64,000 nucleotides of DNA from Comamonadaceae bacterium (GTDB taxonomy: Bacteria; Pseudomonadota; Gammaproteobacteria; Burkholderiales; Burkholderiaceae). The notes under the pieces are model-generated. The model was not told where the DNA came from and made no database searches. It saw only the letters and a program-made list of their open reading frames with translations. The stretch spans positions 13,739 to 77,738 of the forward strand of contig CANCCJ010000005.1 in NCBI GenBank assembly GCA_947374535.1. The letters run 5' to 3'. How positions within the stretch are numbered: the stretch's first letter is position 1; each line of letters opens with the position of its first letter. Shown one piece after another: positions 17,603 through 26,580 of this stretch. Position numbers and translations under genes: made by a program.

Positions 17603-18570
17603 TTGATCTTTTTGCCAGCACGCAAGCCGCGTTGTATGAAGGCGTGATGCAGCCCTTCGCTTTTGCGGTGGGGCTTGGAAATCGTCTGGAAGATGTGTTC
17701 GATGGCACGGGCTGGTTGCTGGTGGGTTTGTTACAAATCGCCGTCATGCTGTTGGTGATTGGCCCGCTGCAACGCTGGCGCCCCGTTGAGGCCGTGACCA
17801 ACACGCAGGCCATTCGCACCGACGTGATTTACACACTGATCCATCGCTTGGGCCTGTTTCGGGTGGCCTTGTTCTTGTCGGTCGAGCCCGTGCTGGACAC
17901 CTTGTTGGGCGACTTGCGTGTGCAAGGCGTGGGGACTTTCCATTTGGAAGACCTTTGGCCCGGCGTCACCGATGGCCCGATGACTAGCTTTGTGATGTAT
18001 CTCGTCGTGTTTGACTTCGTCAATTACTGGCTGCACCGCGCTCAGCACCAATGGAACTGGTGGTGGGCTTTGCACGCGGTGCACCACTCACAGCGCCAAA
18101 TGACGCAATGGACCGATAACCGCAACCACTTGCTTGACGATGTGTTGCTGGCGGTCATTTGGGTGTTCGTCGCGCAGCTCATTGGCATTGCGCCCACGCA
18201 GTTTGTAGCAGTGGTGGCCATCACCCAATTGTTTGAAAACTTCCAGCACGCCAACTTGCGCGTGAGCTTTGGCAAGTGGGGCGAACGCCTGTGGGTCAGC
18301 CCGCGCTTTCATCGTTTGCACCATGCGATTGGTTTGGGGCATGAATCATCCCAAGGCGCGAAGACGGTTTTAGGGGGACACAACTTTGGTGTGCTCTTGC
18401 CTTGGTGGGATGTGTTGTTTGGCACCGCCAACTTTGAATCCAGTTTTCAAGCCACTGGCATCCGTGACCAAGTGGAGGCTGGCGTCGATTACGGCGAAGG
18501 TTTTTGGTCTCAGCAAAAACTGGGTATCAAACGCCTCATCCAAGCTTTGGGCTTGTCATCCAAGCTTTGA
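17590..18570 (+). CDS. sterol desaturase/fatty acid hydroxylase family membrane protein
   Basis: A 326-residue membrane protein with four or more hydrophobic segments and the clustered histidines of di-iron membrane hydroxylases: HRAQH and HAVHHS around residues 145-162, and RFHRLHH with GLGHE around 238-250. A further N-rich TDNRNHLLDD sits between. Members hydroxylate or desaturate fatty acids, sterols or ether lipids. The first ATG after the upstream overlap (17590) starts 12 nt inside the deacetylase gene. Substrate is not predictable. Confidence 0.87.
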   Translation: MDALIDLFASTQAALYEGVMQPFAFAVGLGNRLEDVFDGTGWLLVGLLQIAVMLLVIGPLQRWRPVEAVTNTQAIRTDVIYTLIHRLGLFRVALFLSVEPVLDTLLGDLRVQGVGTFHLEDLWPGVTDGPMTSFVMYLVVFDFVNYWLHRAQHQWNWWWALHAVHHSQRQMTQWTDNRNHLLDDVLLAVIWVFVAQLIGIAPTQFVAVVAITQLFENFQHANLRVSFGKWGERLWVSPRFHRLHHAIGLGHESSQGAKTVLGGHNFGVLLPWWDVLFGTANFESSFQATGIRDQVEAGVDYGEGFWSQQKLGIKRLIQALGLSSKL

Positions 18571-18592
18571 ATCACTGCGGTATGCTTTTGGC

Positions 18593-19474
18593 ATGCGTTT
18601 GTTTTTAGATTCTTTTTGGCGCGCATTGGCTTATTGCCTGATGCCGCGCGTGATGCTCCTCTCCCTGTTGCCATTGGCCATGTTGCTGGTGCTGTCGGTG
18701 AGTTGGGGCTATTTCTATTGGTCGCCCACCCAAGACTGGGTGCGTGACATGTTGGCTTCTTGGCAAGTGCTGCAGAGCATGATGGATTGGCTGCAAGCCC
18801 ACGGTGCGCCCGAGTTGCAAGGCGTCATGGTGCAACTGGTGGTGATTTTTGCTATCACGCCTGTGCTGGTTGTGGTCTCGTTGTTGGCCGTGTCTTTGAT
18901 GATGACGCCTGCTCTGGTGGACTTGGTGGTGCAGCGCCGCTTCGCGCATTTGGCGCTCAAGCACGGCGGCTCGACCCTGACCAGTTTGGCTTGGACTTTG
19001 GGCTCAACCTTGGTCGCTTTGTTGGCGATGCTGATCTCCCTGCCGCTGTGGGTGGTGCCCCCTTTGATGTTCATCGTGCCCCCGTTGATTTGGGGATGGC
19101 TGAGCTACCGTGTGATGGTGTACGACGCGCTGGTGTCACATGCCAGCCGTGAAGAGCGTCTGGCCATTGGCCGCAAGCACCGGGGCTGGCTGCTGTTGAT
19201 GGGCGTGCTGACGGGTTATATGGGTGCGTTGCCCAGCATGGTGTGGGCTTCAGGCGCTTTGTTTGCGGCGGCGTTTTTGGTGTTGATTCCCTTGGCAATT
19301 TGGATTTACGCTTTGGTGTTTGCCTTCACCTCGCTGTGGTTCGCGCACTACAGCTTGGCAGCACTTGAAGCCCTGAGGGATGAGACGGATACGGTGGTCA
19401 TGGGCGCCTCGATGCCGTTGCCCACGGTAGCATTGCCGGATGACATACACACCTCACAACCCCCAAGCATCTGA
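18593..19474 (+). CDS. EI24 domain membrane protein (CysZ-like fold)
   Basis: A 293-residue integral membrane protein with about five hydrophobic helices. It begins MRLFLDSFWRALAYCLMPR and includes LSLLPLAMLLVLSVSWGYFYW, PALVDLVVQRRF and a WVVPPLMFIVPPLIWGWLSYRVMVYDAL stretch. This matches the EI24 family, which includes the sulfate transporter CysZ, though nothing nearby points to sulfate. The ATG at 18593 fits the first helix; a longer reading frame from 18386 would overlap the hydroxylase gene. Its end overlaps the following gene by 35 nt. Confidence 0.8.
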   Translation: MRLFLDSFWRALAYCLMPRVMLLSLLPLAMLLVLSVSWGYFYWSPTQDWVRDMLASWQVLQSMMDWLQAHGAPELQGVMVQLVVIFAITPVLVVVSLLAVSLMMTPALVDLVVQRRFAHLALKHGGSTLTSLAWTLGSTLVALLAMLISLPLWVVPPLMFIVPPLIWGWLSYRVMVYDALVSHASREERLAIGRKHRGWLLLMGVLTGYMGALPSMVWASGALFAAAFLVLIPLAIWIYALVFAFTSLWFAHYSLAALEALRDETDTVVMGASMPLPTVALPDDIHTSQPPSI

Positions 19475-20294
19475 CGCGAGGCCAGAATTTGGCCTCATCA
19501 TCGTTGGCGACGAAATTCTCTCGGGCAAGCGTGCTGACAAGCACATGCCCAAAGTGATTGAGCTGTTGAGCGCACGCGGCCTGTCCTTGGATTGGGCAGA
19601 CTACGTCGGGGACTCGCCCGAACGCATCACACGTACCCTGGCGCGTGCGTTTGACAGCAACAGCATTGTGTTTTCATGCGGCGGCATTGGCGCCACGCCT
19701 GATGACCACACGCGTCAATGCGCTGGCAAAGCATTGGGGCTAGACCTCGAGTTGCACCCGCAAGCCGAAGCGCTGATACGTGAGCGCATGCAAGACACAG
19801 CCAAAGAACAGGGCGTGCCCTACGAGCCAGACCGCCACGACAACATCCACCGTCTCAATATGGGTGTGTTTCCTGTGGGCGCGAGCATCATCCCCAACCC
19901 GTACAACAAGATTCCGGGCTTTAGCTGCCAAGGCGCAGGCGGTGGCGTGGTGCACTTTGTGCCGGGCTTTCCGGTGATGGCATGGCCCATGATGGAATGG
20001 GTACTCGACACGCATTACCCGCATTTGTTTCAGACGGAAGCTTGGATTGAAAAGTCCATCGTCATCTATGGCTCGATGGAAGCCACCCTCACACCGCTGA
20101 TGGAAACCTTGGAGCGCGAGCATTCGGGCATCAAGGTGTTCAGTTTGCCCAGCGTGGACCACCCCGTGCATGGTCGTCACATTGAATTGGGTGTCAAAGG
20201 TGCGCCAGACAAAGTAGCGCAGGCCTATCCTGCGATGTTGGCGGGGCTTCAAGCCTTTGGTTTGAAGTTTGGCCCTGAATTGGTGCGAACTTGA
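19440..20294 (+). CDS. CinA N-terminal/MoaB-like (molybdopterin-binding) domain protein
   Basis: A 284-residue protein with a MoCF_biosynth-type domain: FGLIIVGDEILSGKRADKHMPKVIELL and SIVFSCGGIGATPDDHTRQC are the classic motifs shared by MoaB, MogA and the N-domain of CinA. There is no C-terminal CinA nicotinamide-mononucleotide deamidase domain; instead about 110 residues follow that include GFSCQGAGGGVVHFVPGFPVMAWPM. It therefore resembles the single-domain CinA-like group (often annotated 'competence/damage-inducible protein A'), whose activity may be pyrophosphatase-like. Its ATG lies inside the EI24 gene. Confidence 0.82.
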   Translation: MTYTPHNPQASDARPEFGLIIVGDEILSGKRADKHMPKVIELLSARGLSLDWADYVGDSPERITRTLARAFDSNSIVFSCGGIGATPDDHTRQCAGKALGLDLELHPQAEALIRERMQDTAKEQGVPYEPDRHDNIHRLNMGVFPVGASIIPNPYNKIPGFSCQGAGGGVVHFVPGFPVMAWPMMEWVLDTHYPHLFQTEAWIEKSIVIYGSMEATLTPLMETLEREHSGIKVFSLPSVDHPVHGRHIELGVKGAPDKVAQAYPAMLAGLQAFGLKFGPELVRT

Positions 20295-20304
20295 TTCCGA
20301 CTTG

Positions 20305-20328
20305 TTTTGGTGCATTTATGCACCAAAA
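20305..20328. promoter_or_regulatory. perfect inverted repeat upstream of glnA
   Basis: TTTTGGTGCA and TGCACCAAAA pair perfectly around TTTA. It begins 10 nt after the CinA-like stop but has no T-tract, so it is a poor terminator. GGTGCA/TGCACC are NtrC half-sites, although in outward orientation. A candidate NtrC box with 10 of 14 consensus positions (TGCACCA-N3-TGGTGCA) overlaps it at 20319-20335. Confidence 0.5.
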
Positions 20329-20384
20329 TAGGGTTGATCGTTTTCCTCCATTTGATGCTCAGATTGCAGTTGGGCCAAAGATTT

Positions 20385-20401
20385 GGCTCAAACTCGGTGC
20401 A
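20385..20401 (+). promoter_or_regulatory. candidate NtrC binding site upstream of glnA
   Basis: GGCTCAAACTCGGTGCA matches 10 of 14 defined positions of the enteric NtrC consensus TGCACCA-N3-TGGTGCA, with the right half nearly perfect. It lies about 70 bp upstream of the sigma-54 promoter, a normal enhancer distance. It also overlaps an inverted repeat, TTGGGCCAAA / TTTGGCTCAA (20370-20391). Prediction by eye only. Confidence 0.45.
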
Positions 20402-20451
20402 AAATACGCGCCTTGACGGCAAACAGAAGGCGGCTTCGGTAAGGCTTACGC

Positions 20452-20467
20452 TGGCACAGAAACTGCA
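20452..20467 (+). promoter_or_regulatory. sigma-54 (RpoN) promoter of glnA
   Basis: TGGCACAGAAACTGCA keeps the -24 TGGCAC and -12 TGCA elements with exactly 10 bases between GG and GC, matching the sigma-54 consensus. Transcription would start near 20479, about 40 nt before the glnA ATG. ntrB and ntrC, which activate such promoters, lie downstream. Confidence 0.8.
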
Positions 20468-20519
20468 TTCTCTAACCTCGAAACACTTTTTAACCCAACC
20501 TACCTAGCAGGAGAACTTG

Positions 20520-21935
20520 ATGGCCAAGACCGTCGCAGACGTAATGAAAATGGTGAAAGAAAACGAAGTTAAGTTCGTTGACTTCCGTTTCACCGATACC
20601 CGTGGCAAATGGCAGCACATCACTGCGCCTGTGTCGCAGTTTGACGAGAGCAAGTTCGAAGAAGGTCAAGCGTTTGACGGTTCTTCCATCGCAGGTTGGA
20701 AAGGCATTGAAGCCTCCGACATGTTGTTGATGCCTGATCCAAACAGCGCATTGATCGACCCCTTCTTTGAAGAAGTCACCTTGGTGTTGGTCTGTGACGT
20801 GATCGAGCCAACAGACGGCAAAGCTTACGAGCGTGACCCACGTTCGATTGCCAAGCGCGCTGAGTCATTCCTCAAGCAATCTGGCATTGGCGACACGGCT
20901 TATTTCGGTCCAGAGCCAGAATTCTTCTTGTTCGACGAAGTGCGTTGGAGCACTGAGCCCAACAACACGTTCTACGCCATCAATGAATACGAAGGCCCAT
21001 GGAACAGCGGCGAGAAAATCGAAGGCGGCAACCGCGGCCACCGTCCTCGCGTCAAAGGCGGCTACTTCCCAGTGCCTCCAGTCGACAGCACGCACGACAT
21101 GCGCAGCGAAATGTGTTTGTTGCTCGAATCCGTGGGTATCCCCGTTGAAGTGCACCACCACGAAGTGGCTGGCGCAGGTCAATGCGAAATCGGCACCAAG
21201 TTCTCAACTTTGGTCGAACGTGCTGACTGGACATTGCTGCAAAAGTACGTGATCCACAACGTGGCCAACGCTTACGGTAAAACTGCCACTTTCATGCCTA
21301 AGCCATACGCTGGCGACAACGGATCCGGTATGCACGTTCACCAGTCCATCTGGAAAGACGGCAAGAACTTGTTCGCAGGCACTGGCTACGCTGGTTTGTC
21401 CGATTTGGCCCTGTACTACATCGGCGGCATCATCAAGCACGCACGTGCCCTGAACGCGATCACCAACCCAGGTACCAACAGCTACAAGCGCTTGGTGCCT
21501 CATTTCGAAGCCCCAGTGAAATTGGCTTACTCAGCCAAGAACCGCTCTGCTTCGATCCGTATTCCAAACGTGGCCAGCGACAAAGGTCGCCGCGTGGAAG
21601 CTCGTTTCCCAGATCCATTGTGCAACCCTTACCTCGGCTTTGCAGCCTTGTTGATGGCTGGTTTGGACGGTATCGAGAACAAGATCCACCCAGGCGAAGC
21701 AGCGACCAAAGACTTGTACCACCTCCCCCCAGAGGAAGACAAGTTGGTGCCAACCGTGTGCTCAAGCTTGGACCAAGCTTTGGACGCATTGAATGCAGAC
21801 CGCGCCTTCTTGACCAAAGGCGGCGTGTTCACCGACTCATGGATCGACGCTTACATCGAATTGAAGATGCAAGAAGTGACCCGCAGCCGCGTTGAAGTGT
21901 CACCTGTCGAATACGACATGTACTACTCGCTGTAA
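20520..21935 (+). CDS. glnA: glutamine synthetase, type I
   Basis: A 471-residue type I (dodecameric) glutamine synthetase that makes glutamine from glutamate, ammonia and ATP. Signatures: [27 protein letters not shown] (metal Glu), [25 protein letters not shown] (ATP and Glu site) and [12 protein letters not shown]. Near the C-terminus [13 protein letters not shown] and [10 protein letters not shown] precede the adenylylation Tyr, and the protein ends EYDMYYSL. The AGGAG at about 20509 and the ATG at 20520 fix the start. Expression is probably nitrogen-controlled from the sigma-54 promoter at 20452. Confidence 0.98.
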   Translation: MAKTVADVMKMVKENEVKFVDFRFTDTRGKWQHITAPVSQFDESKFEEGQAFDGSSIAGWKGIEASDMLLMPDPNSALIDPFFEEVTLVLVCDVIEPTDGKAYERDPRSIAKRAESFLKQSGIGDTAYFGPEPEFFLFDEVRWSTEPNNTFYAINEYEGPWNSGEKIEGGNRGHRPRVKGGYFPVPPVDSTHDMRSEMCLLLESVGIPVEVHHHEVAGAGQCEIGTKFSTLVERADWTLLQKYVIHNVANAYGKTATFMPKPYAGDNGSGMHVHQSIWKDGKNLFAGTGYAGLSDLALYYIGGIIKHARALNAITNPGTNSYKRLVPHFEAPVKLAYSAKNRSASIRIPNVASDKGRRVEARFPDPLCNPYLGFAALLMAGLDGIENKIHPGEAATKDLYHLPPEEDKLVPTVCSSLDQALDALNADRAFLTKGGVFTDSWIDAYIELKMQEVTRSRVEVSPVEYDMYYSL

Positions 21936-21960
21936 TTCGTTGCAACGACCTGTGCAATAA

Positions 21961-21987
21961 AAGGACGGCGCAAGCCGTCCTTTTTTT
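21961..21987 (+). terminator. rho-independent terminator after glnA
   Basis: AAGGACGGC (21961-21969), a GCAA tetraloop and GCCGTCCTT (21974-21982) are followed by a run of T. It separates glnA from the downstream small gene-ntrB-ntrC genes, which would need read-through or their own promoter. Confidence 0.92.
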
Positions 21988-22007
21988 GTTTCAACCTACA
22001 CTTTTTT

Positions 22008-22559
22008 ATGAACCGTTTTTTGTCTCTTCGTGGCATATGCCGCCTCACCCTCGGTGTTGCGCTGGCAAGCTTTTGCATGGTCGCGTTGCAAGGATGGGCG
22101 AATGAGTCGCAGCACATCTACCGATGCGGGAACGCCTATACCAATCAGCCCGACGCCAAGCAGAACTGCAAGTTAGTGAGCAACACAGGGCAGCGTGTGA
22201 TCGTGATTGAAGGCACGCATGCGCAAGGTTCGCAGGCGGTGTCGCCTAGCGCTGGTGCCAACAGCGGTGCAGCAAGCACCAAAGTCGATAGCGCAGACCA
22301 GCGTCAACGCGATACGCAGGCCCAAGCGGTGCTGCAAGCCGAATTACAAAAAGCGCAAAAGCAGCAGGCCGATCTGCTGCGTGAATGGAACAACGGTGAG
22401 CCCGAGCGGCGCGCCGATGAGTTTCGTCAACCCCAAAAATACCAAGACCGCGTCGCGCAGTTGCGCGGTGCCATCCAGCGTGTTGAAGCAGATGTAGCGG
22501 GCTTGCAGCGCGAGTTGTCCCGCTTGTCTGTGACGACTCAAACCGGAGCCAAGCCATGA
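22008..22559 (+). CDS. secreted DUF4124-like protein with coiled coil
   Basis: A 183-residue protein. Residues 1-31 form a signal peptide (basic start, GVALASFCMVALQGWA). The short mature N-domain SQHIYRCGNAYTNQPDAKQNCK resembles DUF4124, with two Cys that could form a disulfide. Residues 85-175 are a Gln/Ala/Arg-rich coiled coil (QAELQKAQKQQADLL and later VAQLRGAIQRVEADVAGLQR). It overlaps ntrB by 4 nt, so it is translated with the nitrogen kinase. Its role is unknown; a periplasmic structural or assembly role is conceivable. Confidence 0.75.
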   Translation: MNRFLSLRGICRLTLGVALASFCMVALQGWANESQHIYRCGNAYTNQPDAKQNCKLVSNTGQRVIVIEGTHAQGSQAVSPSAGANSGAASTKVDSADQRQRDTQAQAVLQAELQKAQKQQADLLREWNNGEPERRADEFRQPQKYQDRVAQLRGAIQRVEADVAGLQRELSRLSVTTQTGAKP

Positions 22560-23638
22560 CGCTCGCCCAATCTGAACCCAACATTCAACTCAACTACACG
22601 CAAGCGTTTGATTTGCTTGCCACTTTGGTGGCCGTGGTGCGCACCGATGGTGTGGTCGTATTCGCTAATTCAGCCCTCGAAGATGTGATGGGCTTATCGC
22701 GCCGCAACATCGAAGGCTCTGCGTTGGCAAACTACTTCACGGAAACCCAGTCGTTCGAGGGGGCGTTGCAAGGCGCGCAGACCAATGCCTTTGCCACCAT
22801 GCGCTACGACGCGCATTTACGCCGCCCCCTGCAAGATCCTTTGCCCGTACACGTCATTGTGGCGCCCACGGATGTGATGGGCGAGGTGCTGGTCGAGCTG
22901 CTGCCGCTGGAACAGCAAACCCGCCAAGATCGTGAAGAACGCCTGATTGACCAAGCGCAAGCCAACAAAGAGCTGATTCGTAACTTGGCCCACGAAATCA
23001 AGAACCCTTTGGGAGGCATCCGTGGCGCGGCTCAATTGCTGCAAATGGAGGTCGAAAGCAAAGACCTCATTGAATACACCCAAGTCATCATCCACGAGGC
23101 AGACCGGTTGCAGTTGTTGGTGGACCGCTTGCTGGCGCCGCACCGTCGTCCGCATGTCGTTGGCGATGTGAACATCCACGAGGTGTGTGAGCGGGTGCGC
23201 AGCCTGATCTTGGCTGAGTTTCCCAAAGGGCTGCGCATGGTGCGCGACTACGACACGTCCATCCCCGAGTTCCGTGGCGACCGTGAGCAACTGATTCAAG
23301 CGGTACTGAATATCGTGCACAACGCCGCCCAAGCTTTGGCAGATCGCATACTTGAGGGCAATGCTGAGATCGTTTTACGCACGCGCATCAACCGACAAGT
23401 GACTTTTGGCAAACAACGCTATCGGTTGGCATTGGAATTGCATGTGATAGACAACGGGCCCGGTATTCCGGAAGAGATCAAGGACAGGTTATTTTTTCCC
23501 TTGGTCTCGGGACGGGATGGCGGTTCTGGCTTGGGGCTGAATTTGGCACAAACTTTTGTGCAGCAGCACCATGGCTTGATTGAGTGTGACAGTGTGCCGG
23601 GACGCACAGATTTCAAAATTCTGATCCCGCTGCCTTGA
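22556..23638 (+). CDS. glnL: nitrogen regulation sensor histidine kinase NtrB
   Basis: A 360-residue cytosolic kinase/phosphatase for NtrC. A PAS domain covers residues 15-125 (FDLLATLVAVVRTDGVVVFANSALEDVMGLSRR). The phosphoacceptor is His146 in LAHEIKNPLGGIRGAAQLL, and the ATPase domain has N-box IVHNAAQAL, G1 DNGPGIPEE and G2 GGSGLGLNLAQ. No membrane segments are seen, as expected for NtrB, which reads nitrogen status through PII protein. It is followed after 40 nt by ntrC. Confidence 0.96.
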   Translation: MTLAQSEPNIQLNYTQAFDLLATLVAVVRTDGVVVFANSALEDVMGLSRRNIEGSALANYFTETQSFEGALQGAQTNAFATMRYDAHLRRPLQDPLPVHVIVAPTDVMGEVLVELLPLEQQTRQDREERLIDQAQANKELIRNLAHEIKNPLGGIRGAAQLLQMEVESKDLIEYTQVIIHEADRLQLLVDRLLAPHRRPHVVGDVNIHEVCERVRSLILAEFPKGLRMVRDYDTSIPEFRGDREQLIQAVLNIVHNAAQALADRILEGNAEIVLRTRINRQVTFGKQRYRLALELHVIDNGPGIPEEIKDRLFFPLVSGRDGGSGLGLNLAQTFVQQHHGLIECDSVPGRTDFKILIPLP

Positions 23639-23678
23639 CACCTCGCGTGGCCCTTAACTTAGAAATGAAAGTGCCGAG

Positions 23679-25214
23679 ATGAAATCGATTTGGATTGTGG
23701 ACGACGACCAGTCAATTCGCTTCGTGCTGGAGAAGGCGCTGTTGCGCGAGAACCTGCCGACGCGCAGCTTCACCAGCCCCCGCGAAGTACTGCAAGCGCT
23801 CGACTCGGTGAGCGAGGACGATGGCCCGCAAATTCTGGTCAGCGACATTCGCATGCCCGGTGGCTCGGGGCTCGATTTACTCACCAAAGTGAAAGAACGC
23901 CTGCCTTCGTTGCCCGTCATCATCATGACGGCGTTTTCAGATTTGGACAGCGCGGTGTCTGCCTTTCAAGGCGGTGCGTTTGAGTACTTGCCCAAGCCTT
24001 TTGACTTGCCCAAAGCGGTTGAGCTGATTCGCCGCGCCTTGGACGAGAGTCAACGCGAACAACTGCAAAGCGAACAGCAAGACGCCACGCCCGAGATGCT
24101 GGGCCAAGCGCCCGCCATGCAAGACGTGTTTCGCGCGATTGGGCGTTTGAGCCAAAGCAATGTCACCGTGATGATCACCGGTGAAAGCGGCTCGGGCAAA
24201 GAACTGGTTGCGCGCGCGTTGCATAAGCATTCGCCACGCGGCGATGCAGGCAACAAAGGCCCATTCGTCGCCATCAACACGGCGGCGATCCCCAAAGACT
24301 TGCTCGAGAGCGAACTGTTCGGGCACGAACGTGGTGCATTCACAGGCGCACAAACCACGCGTCGTGGCCGCTTTGAGCAGGCAGAGGGCGGCACGTTGTT
24401 TCTCGATGAAATTGGTGACATGCCGTTTGATTTGCAAACGCGCTTGTTGCGTGTGTTGAGCGATGGCACGTACTACCGCGTGGGCGGTCACAGCGCCATC
24501 AAAGCGAATGTGCGTGTGATTGCAGCGACGCACCAAGACTTGGAAAAACGCGTCAAAGACGGTGTGTTCCGTGAGGATTTGTTTCACCGCCTGAATGTGA
24601 TTCGTCTGCGTTTGCCCGCTTTGCGGGAACGCCGAGAAGACATTCCCACCTTGACGCGCCACTTTTTGCAGCAGAGCGCACAACAATTGGGCGTGGAGCC
24701 CAAGCGCATCTCTGACGCTGCACAAACAGTGCTCAATCAGTTCGCGTTCCCGGGCAATGTGCGTCAACTCGAAAACATTTGCCACTGGCTGACTGTGATG
24801 GCGCTGGCGCAGGTCATTGAACCCAAAGATTTGCCACCCGAAGTGACCTTGTCTGGCGAGGCATTGGCTGCATTGAGCCATACCGGACAAGACACCTCGG
24901 GCTTCCGCGCACCCGCCGCGCATGATGCGAGCCATGCCGCGCCCGCGACAACATCTTCAGGCGAGGGGGCAGCTCCTGTCGTGTTGAATATGCCTGGTGC
25001 CGATTGGGAGCAGGGATTGGAAGCCGAAGCCATGAGCCTGCTCGTGGCGGGCCGCACCGATGTATGGGATGTGTTGATCAACCGCTTTGAAGCGCGGTTG
25101 ATTCAGACCGCTTTGGTCAACACGCGAGGCCGACGCATTGAAGCTGCGCAAAAGTTGGGCATTGGCCGCAACACCATCACGCGCAAGATTCAAGAGTTGG
25201 GATTGGACGACTAG
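23679..25214 (+). CDS. glnG: nitrogen regulation response regulator NtrC (sigma-54 activator)
   Basis: A 511-residue sigma-54 enhancer-binding protein. Receiver domain 1-120 with phosphoacceptor Asp56 (LVSDIRMPGGSG). AAA+ domain from about 140 with Walker A GESGSGKE, the sigma-54-contacting GAFTGA loop, Walker B TLFLDEIGDMP and the arginine-finger region. An Ala/Thr-rich linker (about 410-440) is followed by a Fis-type helix-turn-helix RRIEAAQKLGIGRNTITRKI at the C-terminus. It is longer than the enteric protein (469), mainly in the linker. The end overlaps convergent xth by 4 nt. Confidence 0.97.
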   Translation: MKSIWIVDDDQSIRFVLEKALLRENLPTRSFTSPREVLQALDSVSEDDGPQILVSDIRMPGGSGLDLLTKVKERLPSLPVIIMTAFSDLDSAVSAFQGGAFEYLPKPFDLPKAVELIRRALDESQREQLQSEQQDATPEMLGQAPAMQDVFRAIGRLSQSNVTVMITGESGSGKELVARALHKHSPRGDAGNKGPFVAINTAAIPKDLLESELFGHERGAFTGAQTTRRGRFEQAEGGTLFLDEIGDMPFDLQTRLLRVLSDGTYYRVGGHSAIKANVRVIAATHQDLEKRVKDGVFREDLFHRLNVIRLRLPALRERREDIPTLTRHFLQQSAQQLGVEPKRISDAAQTVLNQFAFPGNVRQLENICHWLTVMALAQVIEPKDLPPEVTLSGEALAALSHTGQDTSGFRAPAAHDASHAAPATTSSGEGAAPVVLNMPGADWEQGLEAEAMSLLVAGRTDVWDVLINRFEARLIQTALVNTRGRRIEAAQKLGIGRNTITRKIQELGLDD

Positions 25215-25975
25215 CCGAGCGTCACGATAACGGGCACGTGGTCGCTGGGACGCTCGTTCTTGCGTGGGGCTTTGTCGATCACACAGGCTTGTACCGCAGG
25301 CTTGAGCGACTCGCTCACCAAAATGTGGTCGATACGCAGGCCACGGTTGCGTCGGAACGCAAACTCGCGGTAGTCCCACCAGCTGTAGCTTTTCTCTGCT
25401 TGTTCAAACATGCGGAACGCGTCGTGCGTGCCGAGGTCAATCAGCGCCTGAAAGTGGTCACGCTCCTCGACGGTGCAGTGGATGGTGTCTTTCAAGGCGA
25501 CGGGGTCCCACACATCTCGGTCATCGACCGTGATGTTGAAGTCGCCCATCAAGACGAGCTTGGGGTGCTGTTTGAGTTCTTCACGCAGCCAGTTTTGCAA
25601 AGCGTCAAGCCAGCGCATTTTGTAAACAAATTTGTCGCTGTCTGGCGCTTGGCCGTTGGGGAAGTAGGCACCAATGACGCGTATGCCATCGACTGTGCCT
25701 GCAATGACGCGGGCCATGTCATCTTCGAAGCCTGGGATGTTTTTCACCACGTCGGTGGCTTCACTGCGTGAGAGCAGGGCCACGCCGTTGTAAGTTTTTT
25801 GGCCGAAGAACGCGACCTTGTAGCCCGCGGCCTCGATGGCTTCATGCGGAAACTTGTCGTCTGTGGTCTTGGTTTCTTGCAGCACCAACGCATCGACGGG
25901 GTTGGTCGCCAACCAGTCCAGCACTTGCGGCAAGCGCACGGTGAGTGAGTTGACGTTCCAGGTAGCGAGTTGCAT
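25211..25975 (-). CDS. xth: exodeoxyribonuclease III / AP endonuclease
   Basis: A 254-residue exonuclease III-family protein that cleaves DNA at abasic sites in base excision repair. Motifs: MQLATWNVNSLTVRLPQ, LVLQETKTTDDKFP with the metal-binding Glu, GAYFPNG, LMGDFNIT and the terminal SDHVPVIV with Asp-His. I chose the ATG at 25975 because the fold begins there; the frame stays open 30 codons upstream into the DUF4337 gene. Last gene of the minus thyA-folA-DUF4337-xth group, 14 nt from its neighbour. Confidence 0.94.
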   Translation of the reverse strand: MQLATWNVNSLTVRLPQVLDWLATNPVDALVLQETKTTDDKFPHEAIEAAGYKVAFFGQKTYNGVALLSRSEATDVVKNIPGFEDDMARVIAGTVDGIRVIGAYFPNGQAPDSDKFVYKMRWLDALQNWLREELKQHPKLVLMGDFNITVDDRDVWDPVALKDTIHCTVEERDHFQALIDLGTHDAFRMFEQAEKSYSWWDYREFAFRRNRGLRIDHILVSESLKPAVQACVIDKAPRKNERPSDHVPVIVTLG

Positions 25976-25989
25976 GTGTGTGTTCTGAC

Positions 25990-26565
25990 TTAAATGTGAA
26001 AGGCTGCCAAGAGGCCGATGGCAATGCCCAGCGCGCCTGTGCCAAACATGGCGTATTCCACCCATACCTTGCGGGTGAGCAATGCAATGGCAGCCAAAGC
26101 GATGGCCACTTGCAGCACCGTGGTGGCTTGGGCCCAGCGGTGGTGTTGATGCATTTGCTCATCTGACATTTCGTCACACTCTTTGGCTTGGGCTTCTAGT
26201 TTTTCGGCACCCGTTTTGATGTCGGCTTTCTCGGTTTTGTAGCGCTCAATTTGGTTGAGGTAATGCTCGGTTTTGGTGGCGGGGGCCAATTCAACGGCCA
26301 ATTCCATCAAGTTTTGCTTGCTGCTTTTGGCTTGGTAATAGTTCCACTGGTTTGATGCTTCGGTCTTTTTGATCGCTGCGTCGTTTTTGTATAAACCGGC
26401 AGCGGCTTGTGTGGCACCGCCCATGTAGCCAAAGATGGCGCCTACCGTCGCAATGATGGCGGTGAACATGGCAATCTTGTTGGTGAAGCTGTTGCCGTGG
26501 CCTTCCACCGCATGTTCTAGTTCGTGGTCGTGCGGGCCGTGTACGTGAAAACCGTCTTCAGACAT
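25990..26565 (-). CDS. DUF4337 membrane protein
   Basis: A 191-residue protein matching the DUF4337 pattern. It has an N-terminal His-rich stretch (FHVHGPHDHELEHAVEGHG), one hydrophobic helix KIAMFTAIIATVGAIFGYMGG, a charged middle with NQWNYYQAKSSKQ (residues 90-105), and two C-terminal helices VLQVAIALAAIALLT and MFGTGALGIAIGLLAAF. No enzymatic motif is seen. The family is of unknown function. It lies 15 nt after folA and 14 nt before xth, so is co-transcribed with DNA precursor and repair genes. Confidence 0.8.
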   Translation of the reverse strand: MSEDGFHVHGPHDHELEHAVEGHGNSFTNKIAMFTAIIATVGAIFGYMGGATQAAAGLYKNDAAIKKTEASNQWNYYQAKSSKQNLMELAVELAPATKTEHYLNQIERYKTEKADIKTGAEKLEAQAKECDEMSDEQMHQHHRWAQATTVLQVAIALAAIALLTRKVWVEYAMFGTGALGIAIGLLAAFHI

Positions 26566-26580
26566 TGCAATTGCTCCTGT

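Noticed and set aside
20305..20328. Dyad as terminator of the CinA-like gene
   Set aside because: The hairpin is perfect but no T-run follows on either strand; regulatory reading is more likely.
23937..24935. 332-codon minus frame
   Set aside because: Antisense of ntrC, whose AAA+ motifs are unambiguous.
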